Shown here: positions 8,758 to 17,006 of the stretch, one piece after another
How positions within the stretch are numbered: position 1 is the stretch's first letter
Layout of the letters: every line of letters starts with the position of its first letter
Source of the DNA: Cognatundibacterium aquatile
GTDB lineage: Bacteria > Pseudomonadota > Gammaproteobacteria > Burkholderiales > Burkholderiaceae_D
Assembly: GCF_014699135.1 (NCBI RefSeq)
Contig: NZ_JACOFT010000003.1
Span: 310,001-374,000, forward strand
Reading direction: 5' to 3'
Length of the DNA stretch: 64,000 bases
Notes under the pieces: generated by a model
The model's input: the letters and a program-made list of their open reading frames with translations, nothing else
The model's database searches: none
What the model was told of the DNA's origin: nothing
Position numbers and translations under genes: made by a program

Positions 8758-10562
8758 AGCAAGCAATGCCATGGCTGCGTCGTTTGTGTGCCTTGCTGGC
8801 GCTGTCGCTATTTGCGTTGAGTGTTCAGGGTGTTCAGACAGGCACAGGCAAAACCTTGAATGTTTTGCTGACGACGCCAGAAAGCGCTCTCGATCCGGCG
8901 GTGGCTTCCGATATTGCGACGCTCAGCATTAATGAGAATATTTTTGAACCTATGCTGCGCTACGATTATCTGGCGCGTCCGGTCAAATTGAAGCCGAATA
9001 CCCTGAAGGCGATGCCGGAAATCAGCGATGGCGGCAAGACATATACACTGCATTTGCAACCCGGCATCCATTTCACACCCGACCCAGCATTCAAAGGAAA
9101 AGTACGCGAATTAACCGCCGATGATTATGTGTACAGCGTACGGCGCTTGTACGATCCTGCGCTGAAATCGCCGTGGTTATTTATGTTTGAAGGCAAGTTG
9201 CTGGGCGACGAAAAACTGCGCAATGTACAAGCGGCACCCGGCTGGAAATTCGACAGCGCCTCCACCATTCCCGGCCTGCAGGCATTGGATCGTTACACCT
9301 TACGCATACGGCTGAATGCGCCGGATAACAATTTCTTGTTTATTCTGGCGACCACGGCCACGTCTGCCGTTGCCAGAGAAGTGATAGAGAGCTACGGCAA
9401 TCAGGCTGGCAATCACCCTGTCGGCACCGGCCCGTTTATGCTGGGTGAATGGCAGCGCAGTTTTCGTCTGGTACTGAATGCGAATCCTGATTATCGCAAA
9501 GTGGTGTTTGATGGCGAGGCTGGGAAAGATGCCGTCTCACTGCAGATCGCGGCAGACTTGAAAGGCCGGACTATTCCCCTAGTATCGCGCGTTACGATTG
9601 CTATCGTCGAAGAGCAGCAGGCGCGCGTGCTCGGTTTCCTGAACCGTGAATTTGATACGCTGGAACAGGTGCCACCGCCATTGGCAGACATGGTCATGAA
9701 AGACGGCAAACTGAAGCCGGATCTGCAACAGCAAGGTGTGCAACTGTCCTTATTTTCTCCACTGCAGACCTATTATGTCTGGATGAATATGGAAGATCCT
9801 GTCATCGGTGGATATAGTCAGGAAAAAATTGCCCTACGCCGCGCAATTGCGATGAGTTATAACAGCCGCGAAGATATCAGCCTGATGGAAAAAGGTCTGG
9901 CGATTCCGGCACAGTCACCGTTGCCACCGAATGTACTTGGCTACGATGCCAGCTTCAAGAGCCCTGTGCCTTACGATCCTGCGCTGGCGAATGCTTTGCT
10001 TGATCGCTTTTCTTATCTGCGTGGTGCAGACGGTTATCGTCGCTTACCGGATGGACAGCCCTTGCATCTGGTGATGCACAGTCAGGCTAATACCACCGGG
10101 CGTCTGCGCGATGAAGTCTGGCGCAAGACGATGGATGCGATCGGCATACGCATCAGTTTTAAAACCGATAAACATTCAGAAATTTTGCGTGCATCACGTC
10201 TGGGGCAGGTGCAGATGACAGAAGCAAACTGGGTTGCTGATTTTCCCGATGGTGAGAATTTTTACCAGTTACTGTATGGCGCAAATATCGGGCGGGCGAA
10301 TTATGCACGTTTTAATTTGCCTGCATTTAATCAGTTGTATGAAAAATCGTTGACGATGACAGACACACCTGAACGGCGCGCTTTGTATCGTCAAATGGCA
10401 TTGCTGATGCATGCTTATAACCCGTGGATACCGCGGGTGCATCCCTTGTCTGCGGATATCCGCCAGCCCTGGGTGCTGCATTATCAGCGGCATCCGGTGG
10501 ATTTCACAAATTGGCGCTATCTCGATATCGCTCCGGATGCAAAGCAAAACGCGAAGCGATAA
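8754..10562 (+). CDS. Orphan ABC substrate-binding protein for peptides (MppA/OppA-like)
   Basis: The protein starts with a signal peptide (MKQAMPWLRRLCALLALSLF, then ALSVQG) and has the SBP_bac_5 layout: TLNVLLTTPESALDPAVASD, a middle HPVGTGPFMLGEWQR and a C-terminal GADGYRRLPDGQPLHLV block. It is about 602 residues, at the long end for the family. ATG 8754 has GAGGG four to eight bases upstream and overlaps the M14 stop, so it is chosen over an upstream in-frame ATG at 8694. No permease or ATPase genes are adjacent. E. coli MppA likewise delivers murein tripeptide to a permease encoded elsewhere, which suits this island. Confidence 0.82.
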   Translation: MKQAMPWLRRLCALLALSLFALSVQGVQTGTGKTLNVLLTTPESALDPAVASDIATLSINENIFEPMLRYDYLARPVKLKPNTLKAMPEISDGGKTYTLHLQPGIHFTPDPAFKGKVRELTADDYVYSVRRLYDPALKSPWLFMFEGKLLGDEKLRNVQAAPGWKFDSASTIPGLQALDRYTLRIRLNAPDNNFLFILATTATSAVAREVIESYGNQAGNHPVGTGPFMLGEWQRSFRLVLNANPDYRKVVFDGEAGKDAVSLQIAADLKGRTIPLVSRVTIAIVEEQQARVLGFLNREFDTLEQVPPPLADMVMKDGKLKPDLQQQGVQLSLFSPLQTYYVWMNMEDPVIGGYSQEKIALRRAIAMSYNSREDISLMEKGLAIPAQSPLPPNVLGYDASFKSPVPYDPALANALLDRFSYLRGADGYRRLPDGQPLHLVMHSQANTTGRLRDEVWRKTMDAIGIRISFKTDKHSEILRASRLGQVQMTEANWVADFPDGENFYQLLYGANIGRANYARFNLPAFNQLYEKSLTMTDTPERRALYRQMALLMHAYNPWIPRVHPLSADIRQPWVLHYQRHPVDFTNWRYLDIAPDAKQNAKR

Positions 10563-10722
10563 AAATAAGTGGATGCGCCACTGTTCAACATCGCGCATCA
10601 AATAATGAGTTACGGTTATACGTGACAAGTAAAGTTTCATTGGAAGACAGCAAGAGCAAACTCTATTCTGACAAGCTGAAATGAGTTCTGGTTGTTTTCT
10701 GATTTATCTGGAGAAGTCGTAC

Positions 10723-11322
10723 ATGCGTTGTGAATTCATTGCTGATCACCCTGACTTCCGTCGCCTTGCGGCGATTGATTGCATTACTGTTGATCTGCGT
10801 TATGTCGGCACCGATAATTTCGTCGGACGTGACTTGTATGGCGATCTCGATTGCGCATGGTTGCACAGAGAAGCCGCAGCAGCGCTGGAGCAGGCGGCGT
10901 ACTATCTCGCAGAGCAGCATCCGGGTTATCGCATCATTGTGCTGGACGCCTTGCGCCCGCACCGCGTACAGGAAATGCTGTGGGCGCATCTGGATGGCAC
11001 ACCTTTACAGATGTATGTAGCTGATCCTGCGCGCGGTTCTATTCATTCGTTTGGCATGGCGGTCGATGTGACAGTCATTGATCCGCAAGGCGTAGAAATT
11101 GATATGGGCAGCGGCTTCGACGAGATGGTGGAAAAATCACATCCGGCACTGGAAGAAAAAATGCTGGCTGCCGGACAAATTACCGCGCAGCAGCGCAGCA
11201 ATCGCGAGATATTGCGGCAAGCCATGTTTCATGCGGGTTTCAGAGGGATTAACAGCGAATGGTGGCATTTCAATTTTGGTGATCCTGCTGTCGTTCGCCA
11301 GACCTATCTGCGGATAGACTGA
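10723..11322 (+). CDS. VanX/DdpX-like D-Ala-D-Ala dipeptidase (M15D)
   Basis: The 199-residue product has the zinc motif SIHSFGMAVD (H108, D115) and the ExxH motif in EWWHF (E179, H182), plus an arginine in LDALRPHR comparable to the VanX transition-state arginine. The family hydrolyses D-alanyl-D-alanine. Without vanHA genes nearby this is a nutritional, not a resistance, enzyme, like E. coli DdpX, and fits use of D-Ala-D-Ala released from murein. ATG 10723 has GGAGA at 10710-10714; an in-frame ATG at 10681 is less well placed. No signal peptide is present, so it is cytoplasmic. Confidence 0.88.
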   Translation: MRCEFIADHPDFRRLAAIDCITVDLRYVGTDNFVGRDLYGDLDCAWLHREAAAALEQAAYYLAEQHPGYRIIVLDALRPHRVQEMLWAHLDGTPLQMYVADPARGSIHSFGMAVDVTVIDPQGVEIDMGSGFDEMVEKSHPALEEKMLAAGQITAQQRSNREILRQAMFHAGFRGINSEWWHFNFGDPAVVRQTYLRID

Positions 11323-11324
11323 AT

Positions 11325-12779
11325 ATGTTGATACAGCGCGTTTCCTTCGCAGCAGTAAGTATGTCGGCGGTGTTATTTTTTTCTGGTATTTTCGCTGGTA
11401 TCGTGGAGGCAGCAAGCCCGCCTGCTGAAGTAAAAGCGGCAGATGTAAAAGCGGCAGAAGTAAAAATGGCAGAGACGGCGACAGTTCCGATCACACGCGC
11501 ATCAATGAAAACGACCACCGATCAGCAATTGCAGGCCATCGTCAGCCAGCCGCAACGGCTATTGGCGAGCTTGTCTGTGATCGCGATACGCGCTGGTGAG
11601 ATCGTCTATGAAAAGCAGTTCGGCGAGCGCTTTATCCCGACTACTGCCGCCGTTGGTTTGCCAGCGAATGCAGATACCTTATTCCGTATTGCGTCTGTCT
11701 CTAAAATGGTGACAGCGCTTGGCGTAATGCGTCTGGTTGAACAGGGCAAACTCGCGCTCGATACCGATATCAGCCGCTATCTCGGCTATACCCTCAGAAA
11801 TCCTTTTTATCCTGATGCCGCGATCACATTGCGTATGCTGCTGAGTCATACCTCGTCGTTGCGCGATGATGGTGGCTATAATTTTCCGGCGAATACGTCC
11901 CTGCAAAGTGTTTTGCAAGCGGCGGAAAAAAACGCAGTATCAGCATTATTCTGGGCCAGACCGGATGCCAGTAACAAAAACTATGCTCCGGGAAAATACT
12001 TCAGTTACGTGAATCTGAACTGGGGTGTGATCGGTGCCGTGATGGAATCCGTATCAGGAAAACGTTTTGATGTGCTGATGCAGGAATTGATTTTGCAACC
12101 GCTGCAGATCAGCGGCAGTTTTCATCCGGAAAATCTGAGTCCGTCAGAACTGAATAATCTGGCCACCTTGTATCGCAAACAGAAAAACGATGTCTGGGAT
12201 ACAGCAGGTGCTTGGCAGCCACAGGTCGATGATTATCACCAGCAAGCGGTGCCAAAGCGTACTTATCTGGCGACGTATCAACCAGGCTGGAATGCCACCT
12301 TATTCAGCCCGCAGGGTGGCTTGCGCATCAGCGCGCGCGGCCTCAGTCGTCTGATGCAGATGCTGATGTGCGAGGGCGAGTTTGACGGTGTGCGTCTGTT
12401 GCAGCCAGCCAGCGTGCGGGCTTTGTTAACGCCTCAGTGGCGTTACGATGCTGCGCTGCAGAATGGCGACGATTATCAGGGCATGTTTCAGTCATGGGCG
12501 CTGGGGTTTCAGGTATTCACTGATATCAGCGCCGCACATCATGGCGATCGCCTGACGCCTCCTGTCACGCCCGGTGGACATGGATTTACCGGTGTCGGTC
12601 ATCTGGGATTTGCGTATGGTCTGGAATCAGGTTTTGTGTTTGATCCGCAGACCCGCAACGGCATGATCTATCTGATTGGCGGCACTGGTGCCGATCCGGA
12701 TAAAAATACCGGTGAGTATTCCAGCCTGAGTATATGGCAAGAGCAAATCATGACCGCGCTGGCCGCACAATTACGTTAA
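11325..12779 (+). CDS. Beta-lactamase-fold serine hydrolase (class C/PBP-like), exported
   Basis: After a signal peptide (residues 1-29) the protein has the SxxK motif SVSK (124-127), a YVN motif in FSYVNLNWG and a later GHLG segment in place of KTG. This is the beta-lactamase/transpeptidase-like family, which includes D-amino-acid peptidases and esterases as well as AmpC. In this island a role on murein peptides in the periplasm is likely; true beta-lactam hydrolysis is unproven. It begins two bases after the VanX-like stop. Its TAA stop is also the apparent target site of the adjoining family-B repeat. Confidence 0.8.
   Translation: MLIQRVSFAAVSMSAVLFFSGIFAGIVEAASPPAEVKAADVKAAEVKMAETATVPITRASMKTTTDQQLQAIVSQPQRLLASLSVIAIRAGEIVYEKQFGERFIPTTAAVGLPANADTLFRIASVSKMVTALGVMRLVEQGKLALDTDISRYLGYTLRNPFYPDAAITLRMLLSHTSSLRDDGGYNFPANTSLQSVLQAAEKNAVSALFWARPDASNKNYAPGKYFSYVNLNWGVIGAVMESVSGKRFDVLMQELILQPLQISGSFHPENLSPSELNNLATLYRKQKNDVWDTAGAWQPQVDDYHQQAVPKRTYLATYQPGWNATLFSPQGGLRISARGLSRLMQMLMCEGEFDGVRLLQPASVRALLTPQWRYDAALQNGDDYQGMFQSWALGFQVFTDISAAHHGDRLTPPVTPGGHGFTGVGHLGFAYGLESGFVFDPQTRNGMIYLIGGTGADPDKNTGEYSSLSIWQEQIMTALAAQLR
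11427..11471 (+). repeat. Three 15-bp tandem repeats inside the serine hydrolase gene
   Basis: Units GAAGTAAAAGCGGCA, GATGTAAAAGCGGCA and GAAGTAAAAATGGCA follow each other without gaps. They encode EVKAA, DVKAA and EVKMA just after the signal peptide, which would form a short charged linker. The copy number may vary between strains by slippage. Confidence 0.85.
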
Positions 12780-12960
12780 GGACTTACGCAGAACTGCCCC
12801 AGCGTTGTTGTTGTCGCCTAGCCGTGCTAAAGCACTGTCTTCGGCGACACGGTGTAGTCGGGGTTTCAGACAACATGTTGTCTGCCGACGCAACGAACCT
12901 CCTTTACAAAGGAGGTTACCTTCGGCTGTAAGCCTAGCTGGAACAATTCTGCGTAAGTCC
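12780..12960. repeat. MITE-like repeat, family B, copy 2 (181 bp)
   Basis: Perfect 14-bp terminal inverted repeats GGACTTACGCAGAA (12780-12793) and its complement (12947-12960) bound the element, with TAA on both sides as a likely 3-bp target duplication. The ends and the inner CTGTCTTCGKCGMC block match copy 1. Inside are an 18-bp perfect palindrome CAGACAACATGTTGTCTG near 12868 and a hairpin ACCTCCTTT-AC-AAAGGAGGT at 12897-12916. It lies between convergent genes and may act as a terminator for them. There is no transposase. Confidence 0.87.
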
Positions 12961-12970
12961 TAATGCTGAA

Positions 12971-13879
12971 CTATTCCTTGCTGGTTCTGGCAATAAATTC
13001 GGCAGCAGCTGTCTGTACACATTCGACAAATGCACGTGCTGAGCGTGACAATGGCGTCGATTTTTTTGTCAGCAAATATAAGTCCACCGGTACATTCGGT
13101 AACAAGGGGCGGCACTGCACTTTGTCGTGATTGGCTGTGGCTGCCGTAAATGGGTCGATCACCGCAGCACCCGCGCCGAATTCAACCAGCGTGCGCGCCA
13201 GCACATACGTCTGGACTTCGGTGTAAGAAGTAAAGCTGATGCCGAGTTCTTCGCACGCATCCATCACGCGGCTGACCAGATGATCATCCAGATCCAGTGC
13301 GATCAGATTTTTCGGCAAATCAGCGACGGACAAGGGCGTGTTGTCGAGCTTTTTTGTCCAACTGCCTATCGGCGCAATCGCCGTCATACTGCCGCGCACC
13401 AGCGGCTCGGATGCCAGATTCGGATGGCAGGGGTCATATAAAGATAAAGCGAAATCAACGTCGCCGAGCAACAAGGCGCTCACCATATCGCTGGTATGGT
13501 GGGTCGATAAAGTGCAGTGCACTTGCGGAAATTTCTTGCGCCAGGCGGCCAGTGCGGCTGGTACGACCGTGATCGATAAGGTGGGAGTTGAAGCCAGCCT
13601 GACGGCTTCATCCGGATGGTTTTTCAGATTATTTGCGAGGCGGCGTACCGATTGCAGGTCGCGGTTCAGTTTGTCGACTTCGGAAAACAGCTTGTGCGCT
13701 TCCGGTGTCGGATGCAATTTTCCTTTGATGCGCTCGAACAATTTCAGGCCAAGCTGCAATTCACAATGTTGCAAGACTTTAGTCGCGGCTGGCTGGGAAA
13801 TGCTGAGTAATTGTGCGGCACCGCTGATCGTGCCGGCCTGCATAATCGCATGAAAAACTTCTATGTGACGCAATCGCAT
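12971..13879 (-). CDS. LysR-family transcriptional regulator
   Basis: The 302-residue protein begins with the LysR winged helix (MRLRHIEVFHAIMQAGTISG, then AAQLLSISQPAATKVLQ) and continues with a periplasmic-binding-like effector domain. It is transcribed after murQ with a 58-base gap, so the two may be co-transcribed. Its position suggests control of the salvage island in response to a murein fragment. MurQ in E. coli is instead controlled by MurR, an RpiR-type regulator, so the regulator type differs here. Confidence 0.9.
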   Translation of the reverse strand: MRLRHIEVFHAIMQAGTISGAAQLLSISQPAATKVLQHCELQLGLKLFERIKGKLHPTPEAHKLFSEVDKLNRDLQSVRRLANNLKNHPDEAVRLASTPTLSITVVPAALAAWRKKFPQVHCTLSTHHTSDMVSALLLGDVDFALSLYDPCHPNLASEPLVRGSMTAIAPIGSWTKKLDNTPLSVADLPKNLIALDLDDHLVSRVMDACEELGISFTSYTEVQTYVLARTLVEFGAGAAVIDPFTAATANHDKVQCRPLLPNVPVDLYLLTKKSTPLSRSARAFVECVQTAAAEFIARTSKE

Positions 13880-13937
13880 GAGTGTTACCTGTTACCGTTA
13901 CTCGTTTGTACCCTGCGATTGTAACCGCAGAAGGCGC

Positions 13938-14825
13938 TTATTCGACAGCTTCCAGGGCTTTTCGTACATCGCCCTGATATAAGGTCAGCAGTTTTTCAGC
14001 CGTAACGACGCTGATGTTGTTTTGTAGCGCCACGATCGCGGTCTTCACGTGGAAGTCGCATTCTTCCAGCACTTTGCGGCAAGTCTGTTCATCCTTGTCG
14101 GTCGCATGCATGGTCAGGCTGACCGTACGCCGCAGCAGTTTGATATTGGTCGGTTTCACATCCACCATCAGGTTGCCGTAGACCTTGTGCAGTTTCACCA
14201 TCAGTGCGCTGGAAAACGTATTCAGCGCAATTTTTTGCGAGGTGCCCGCTTTCAGGCGCGTGCTGCCGGAAATGATTTCACTGCCGGTGTTGAGTGTGAT
14301 GCCGACGTCTGCGCATCGGGTCACCGGCGCATCGGGATTATTCGCGAAACCCACCGTTAATGCGCCACTGGCACGCGCCGCTTGCAACGCGCCCAGCACA
14401 TACGGTGTGGCACCGGAGGCGGCGATCAGCAACACGACATCATGCTGATTCAGATGCAGCTCACGAATGTCGATCGCGCCTTGTTCGGTATCATCTTCGG
14501 CACCTTCGACGGCGACGAACATCGCCTGTTTGCCACCGGCAATCAGCGAAATTGCCCGTTCATTCGGCCACGAAAAGGTCGGTAATAATTCGACGCCATC
14601 AAGCACACCCAGCCGACCCGATGTGCCGGCACCAACATACACCAGACGCCCGCCCGCTTTGATCCGTGGCAGTGCCGCATCAATTGCTGCCGCAATTTGT
14701 GGCGCTGCTGCCCGCACCGCTTGCACTGCGATGAACTGATCATCGATCAATGCGGCGGCCAGCTCTGCCGTCGCATAGGTATCGAGCTCGGTATGTAAGA
14801 CATTCGGTGTTTCGGTGTTCAACAT
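13938..14825 (-). CDS. murQ: N-acetylmuramic acid 6-phosphate etherase
   Basis: MurQ splits MurNAc-6-phosphate into GlcNAc-6-phosphate and D-lactate in the cytoplasm. The 295-residue protein carries the SIS-domain motif VYVGAGTSGRLGVLDGVELLP, the GAEDD acidic segment (VEGAEDDTEQG), LIAASGATPYVLGAL and GSEIISGSTRLKAGTSQKI. All are hallmarks of the family at normal length. ATG 14825 has GGAG eight bases upstream, whereas the ATG at 14831 is too close to that site. The kinase at 5051-6004 would supply its substrate. No murP-type PTS gene is present, so free MurNAc must come from intracellular cleavage or another importer. Confidence 0.95.
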   Translation of the reverse strand: MLNTETPNVLHTELDTYATAELAAALIDDQFIAVQAVRAAAPQIAAAIDAALPRIKAGGRLVYVGAGTSGRLGVLDGVELLPTFSWPNERAISLIAGGKQAMFVAVEGAEDDTEQGAIDIRELHLNQHDVVLLIAASGATPYVLGALQAARASGALTVGFANNPDAPVTRCADVGITLNTGSEIISGSTRLKAGTSQKIALNTFSSALMVKLHKVYGNLMVDVKPTNIKLLRRTVSLTMHATDKDEQTCRKVLEECDFHVKTAIVALQNNISVVTAEKLLTLYQGDVRKALEAVE

Positions 14826-15046
14826 GATCATTTCTCCGCGATGCTATTGAACTTACAGAGGAGTCGCGCCACTCACAAATGAAAGCTGATCGCGCAGTCA
14901 TAACCGCAGGTAATGTGTCGCTGGTGAACAAGTATTTGCCATCATCGCTGGCTGTGCTTATTCTGCCATTGATGCTATCTGTTCCCTGCGCCACAATCTG
15001 GCCTCGTTGCAGCGAGCCCTGACACCACATCTGAAATCTCTGCCAC

Positions 15047-15625
15047 ATGAAAAATCGACTTTTCGCCCTCTTTTTTTTGCTGCTGACCTTATTCTTATCT
15101 GGCTGCCAGTCTGTGCTGACTCCCGCATTCGTACCCAAAGACACGCAACACCGCATCGTCGTTTCTGTGCCGGAACAGAAAATGCGCTTATTCGATAACG
15201 GCAAAGTGATCGCCACTTATACCATTTCAACCGCGAAGCGGGGCATTGGCGATTTACCCGATAGCTACATGACACCCGGCGGCAAAATGGAAATCGCTGA
15301 AAAATTCGGCGCCGGTATGCCGGTCGGCACCGCGTTCAAAGATCGCGTGCCGACTGGTGAAATCGTTGCGATAGACGCGCCGGGGCGCGACCCGGTGGTG
15401 ACCCGCATACTATGGTTGCGCGGCACCGAAGAGCGCAATCAGCATGCGTATCAGCGCTACATCTACATCCACGGCACGCCGCAAGAAAGCCTGCTCGGCA
15501 ACCCGGCCAGTTACGGTTGCATACGCATGCGCTCTGCCGATATCGTTGAATTGTTCGACAAGGTGGATATAGGCGCGGAAGTATTTGTCGCTGAAACCGA
15601 AGCGGACTTGCTGCCGCAAAAATAA
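15047..15625 (+). CDS. L,D-transpeptidase (YkuD/ErfK family), lipoprotein
   Basis: The 192-residue protein has a lipobox LSGC (C20) and a YkuD domain with H142 in YIHGT and the catalytic C158 in SYGCIRMRSAD. Such enzymes form 3-3 murein crosslinks or attach lipoproteins to mDAP; which of these applies cannot be read here. The lipid anchor is unusual compared with the cleaved signal peptides of E. coli Ldt enzymes. The gene follows the salvage island but is on the opposite strand from murQ and separated by 220 bases with no clear gene. Confidence 0.88.
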   Translation: MKNRLFALFFLLLTLFLSGCQSVLTPAFVPKDTQHRIVVSVPEQKMRLFDNGKVIATYTISTAKRGIGDLPDSYMTPGGKMEIAEKFGAGMPVGTAFKDRVPTGEIVAIDAPGRDPVVTRILWLRGTEERNQHAYQRYIYIHGTPQESLLGNPASYGCIRMRSADIVELFDKVDIGAEVFVAETEADLLPQK

Positions 15626-15709
15626 GCACAGACGAAGAGCATTCATCTGGTAGGAAGTCGGGTGCTAAAGAGGCTGAAAAAGTCGATTTTCGTGCCTCTG
15701 AGGGCATAA

Positions 15710-15782
15710 ATATACTGGGGGGAGTATTTTTTAAAGCCCTTTATTTATAAGGACATAAAGGCAAAATCGCCAGATACTCCCC
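15710..15782 (+). repeat. Dispersed repeat, family A, copy 1 (73 bp)
   Basis: The element begins ATATACTGGGGGGAGTAT, contains the core stem CCTTTAT...ATAAAGG and ends CAGATACTCCCC. It lies in the 367-base gap between the L,D-transpeptidase and arsR, followed by about 130 bases without recognisable features and then the ars promoter. The core is nearly identical to the reverse complement of copy 5. There is no coding capacity. Confidence 0.85.
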
Positions 15783-15915
15783 GAAAAGTGCTTATTTGAG
15801 ACCTGTTTTCACGGTTTTTTTCAAGGCGGATATTGGCTACGTTGGCCGATACGTACCATTGTTGACTGAGCTGTCGGTTTTGCACACGCAGGACATGAGG
15901 AATCACAAATTTCTG

Positions 15916-15960
15916 TTGCCAAAATTCCGCTTTCCTTTCTATAATTCGATAATTGTCGAA
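15916..15960 (+). promoter_or_regulatory. ars promoter and ArsR operator
   Basis: A sigma-70-type promoter is visible as TTGCCA (15916-15921), an 18-base spacer and TATAAT (15940-15945). The inverted repeat TTCGATAATTGTCGAA (15945-15960, 14 of 16 bases symmetric) starts at the end of the -10 box and covers the probable start site. Bound ArsR would block RNA polymerase, and arsenite would relieve this. The site lies 32 bases before the arsR start. Confidence 0.75.
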
Positions 15961-15992
15961 ATATAGAAATAAGCCTGAACCGGAGTCTGCCC

Positions 15993-16358
15993 ATGGAAAA
16001 TAAACAAGCAATCAGCGCATTAGCGGCGCTGGCGCAAGAATCGCGGCTGGCGGTGTTTCGTCTGCTGGTGCGGGTCGGCCCCGAAGGGTTGGCAGCCAGC
16101 AAAATCGCGGAAGAGCTTGCGATTCCGGCTTCGTCATTGTCATTTCATCTCAAAGAACTCAGTAATGCCGATCTGATTTCGGCGCGTCAGGATGGGCGTT
16201 TTATTATTTACGCCGCCAATTTCAGCACCATGAATGATTTGCTGGCATTTCTGAGTGACAGTTGCTGCAACGGTCAGGCCTGTCTGCCCGCGCTGCAGGC
16301 GAGCAATCTGCCAGCGAATAAAGCTGCCGATAAAGTTACTGATAAAGCTGAAATTTAA
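15993..16358 (+). CDS. arsR: Arsenic-responsive ArsR-family repressor
   Basis: The 121-residue winged-helix protein has the ArsR recognition helix in AIPASSLSFHLKELSNADLI. The classical ELCVCDL metal site of plasmid R773 ArsR is absent. Cysteines instead sit at C91, C92 and C97 in SDSCCNGQAC, resembling the C-terminal site of the Acidithiobacillus ferrooxidans ArsR type. It is the first gene of the ars operon and has CGGAG before ATG 15993. The C-terminal tail after residue 105 is a short lysine-aspartate-rich extension. Confidence 0.92.
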   Translation: MENKQAISALAALAQESRLAVFRLLVRVGPEGLAASKIAEELAIPASSLSFHLKELSNADLISARQDGRFIIYAANFSTMNDLLAFLSDSCCNGQACLPALQASNLPANKAADKVTDKAEI

Positions 16359-16446
16359 CGCGCAGCATAGGCTGATGCAAACCACATAGTTTCGTTGTAA
16401 TTCCTTACCCTTCTAATCCCTTACCCTGAAATGAATCGAGAGAAAA

Positions 16447-16947
16447 ATGACTGAAAAAACGTACAACGTACTGTTCCTTTGCACTGGCAACTCTGCGCGC
16501 AGCGTCATGGCGGAAGCCCTGATCACGACTATGGGGCAGGGGCGTTTTAAAGGTTTTTCTGCCGGTAGTTTTCCCGCTGGTACGGTCAATCCGCTGGCGA
16601 TAGAGCAGATTCAGACGACCGCGTATCCACTGACTGCTTTACGCAGCAAAAGCTGGGACGAGTTCGCGGCGGCGGATGCGCCGGTGATGGATTTCATCAT
16701 TACCGTTTGCGATAACGCCGCAGGTGAAGTCTGCCCGGTCTGGCCCGGTCATCCGGTGACGACGCATTGGGGTTTTGAAGATCCGGCCGCAGTCACTGGC
16801 AGCGATGAAGCAAAGCGCGCGGCGTTCCGCAAGGTGTTCCGCGAAATTATGTCTTGCGTCAATAGCTTCGTTTCGTTGCCTGCACACATCCTGGAAAAAA
16901 ATACCATTCATCAGGAACTCAAAGCGATCAGAGAGCAGCTCAACTGA
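16447..16947 (+). CDS. arsC: Arsenate reductase, thioredoxin-coupled type
   Basis: The enzyme reduces arsenate to arsenite. The LMW-phosphatase-like P-loop CTGNSARS starts at C12, and a redox pair C88/C96 lies in TVCDNAAGEVCPVWPG, the layout of the thioredoxin-dependent ArsC class. At 166 residues it is slightly longer than the S. aureus enzyme because of a C-terminal helix. It lies 88 bases after arsR and 59 bases before arsB. Confidence 0.93.
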   Translation: MTEKTYNVLFLCTGNSARSVMAEALITTMGQGRFKGFSAGSFPAGTVNPLAIEQIQTTAYPLTALRSKSWDEFAAADAPVMDFIITVCDNAAGEVCPVWPGHPVTTHWGFEDPAAVTGSDEAKRAAFRKVFREIMSCVNSFVSLPAHILEKNTIHQELKAIREQLN

Positions 16948-17006
16948 TGCGTCCATCTGATGATCTCGCTGTACATCAAATTCATTTCTGAAATGGGGCG
17001 CATGTC

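Noticed and set aside
11325..12779. Calling the serine hydrolase an AmpC beta-lactamase
   Set aside because: SxxK and YxN are present, but the third motif is not KTG and the context is murein salvage, so a resistance label is not supported.
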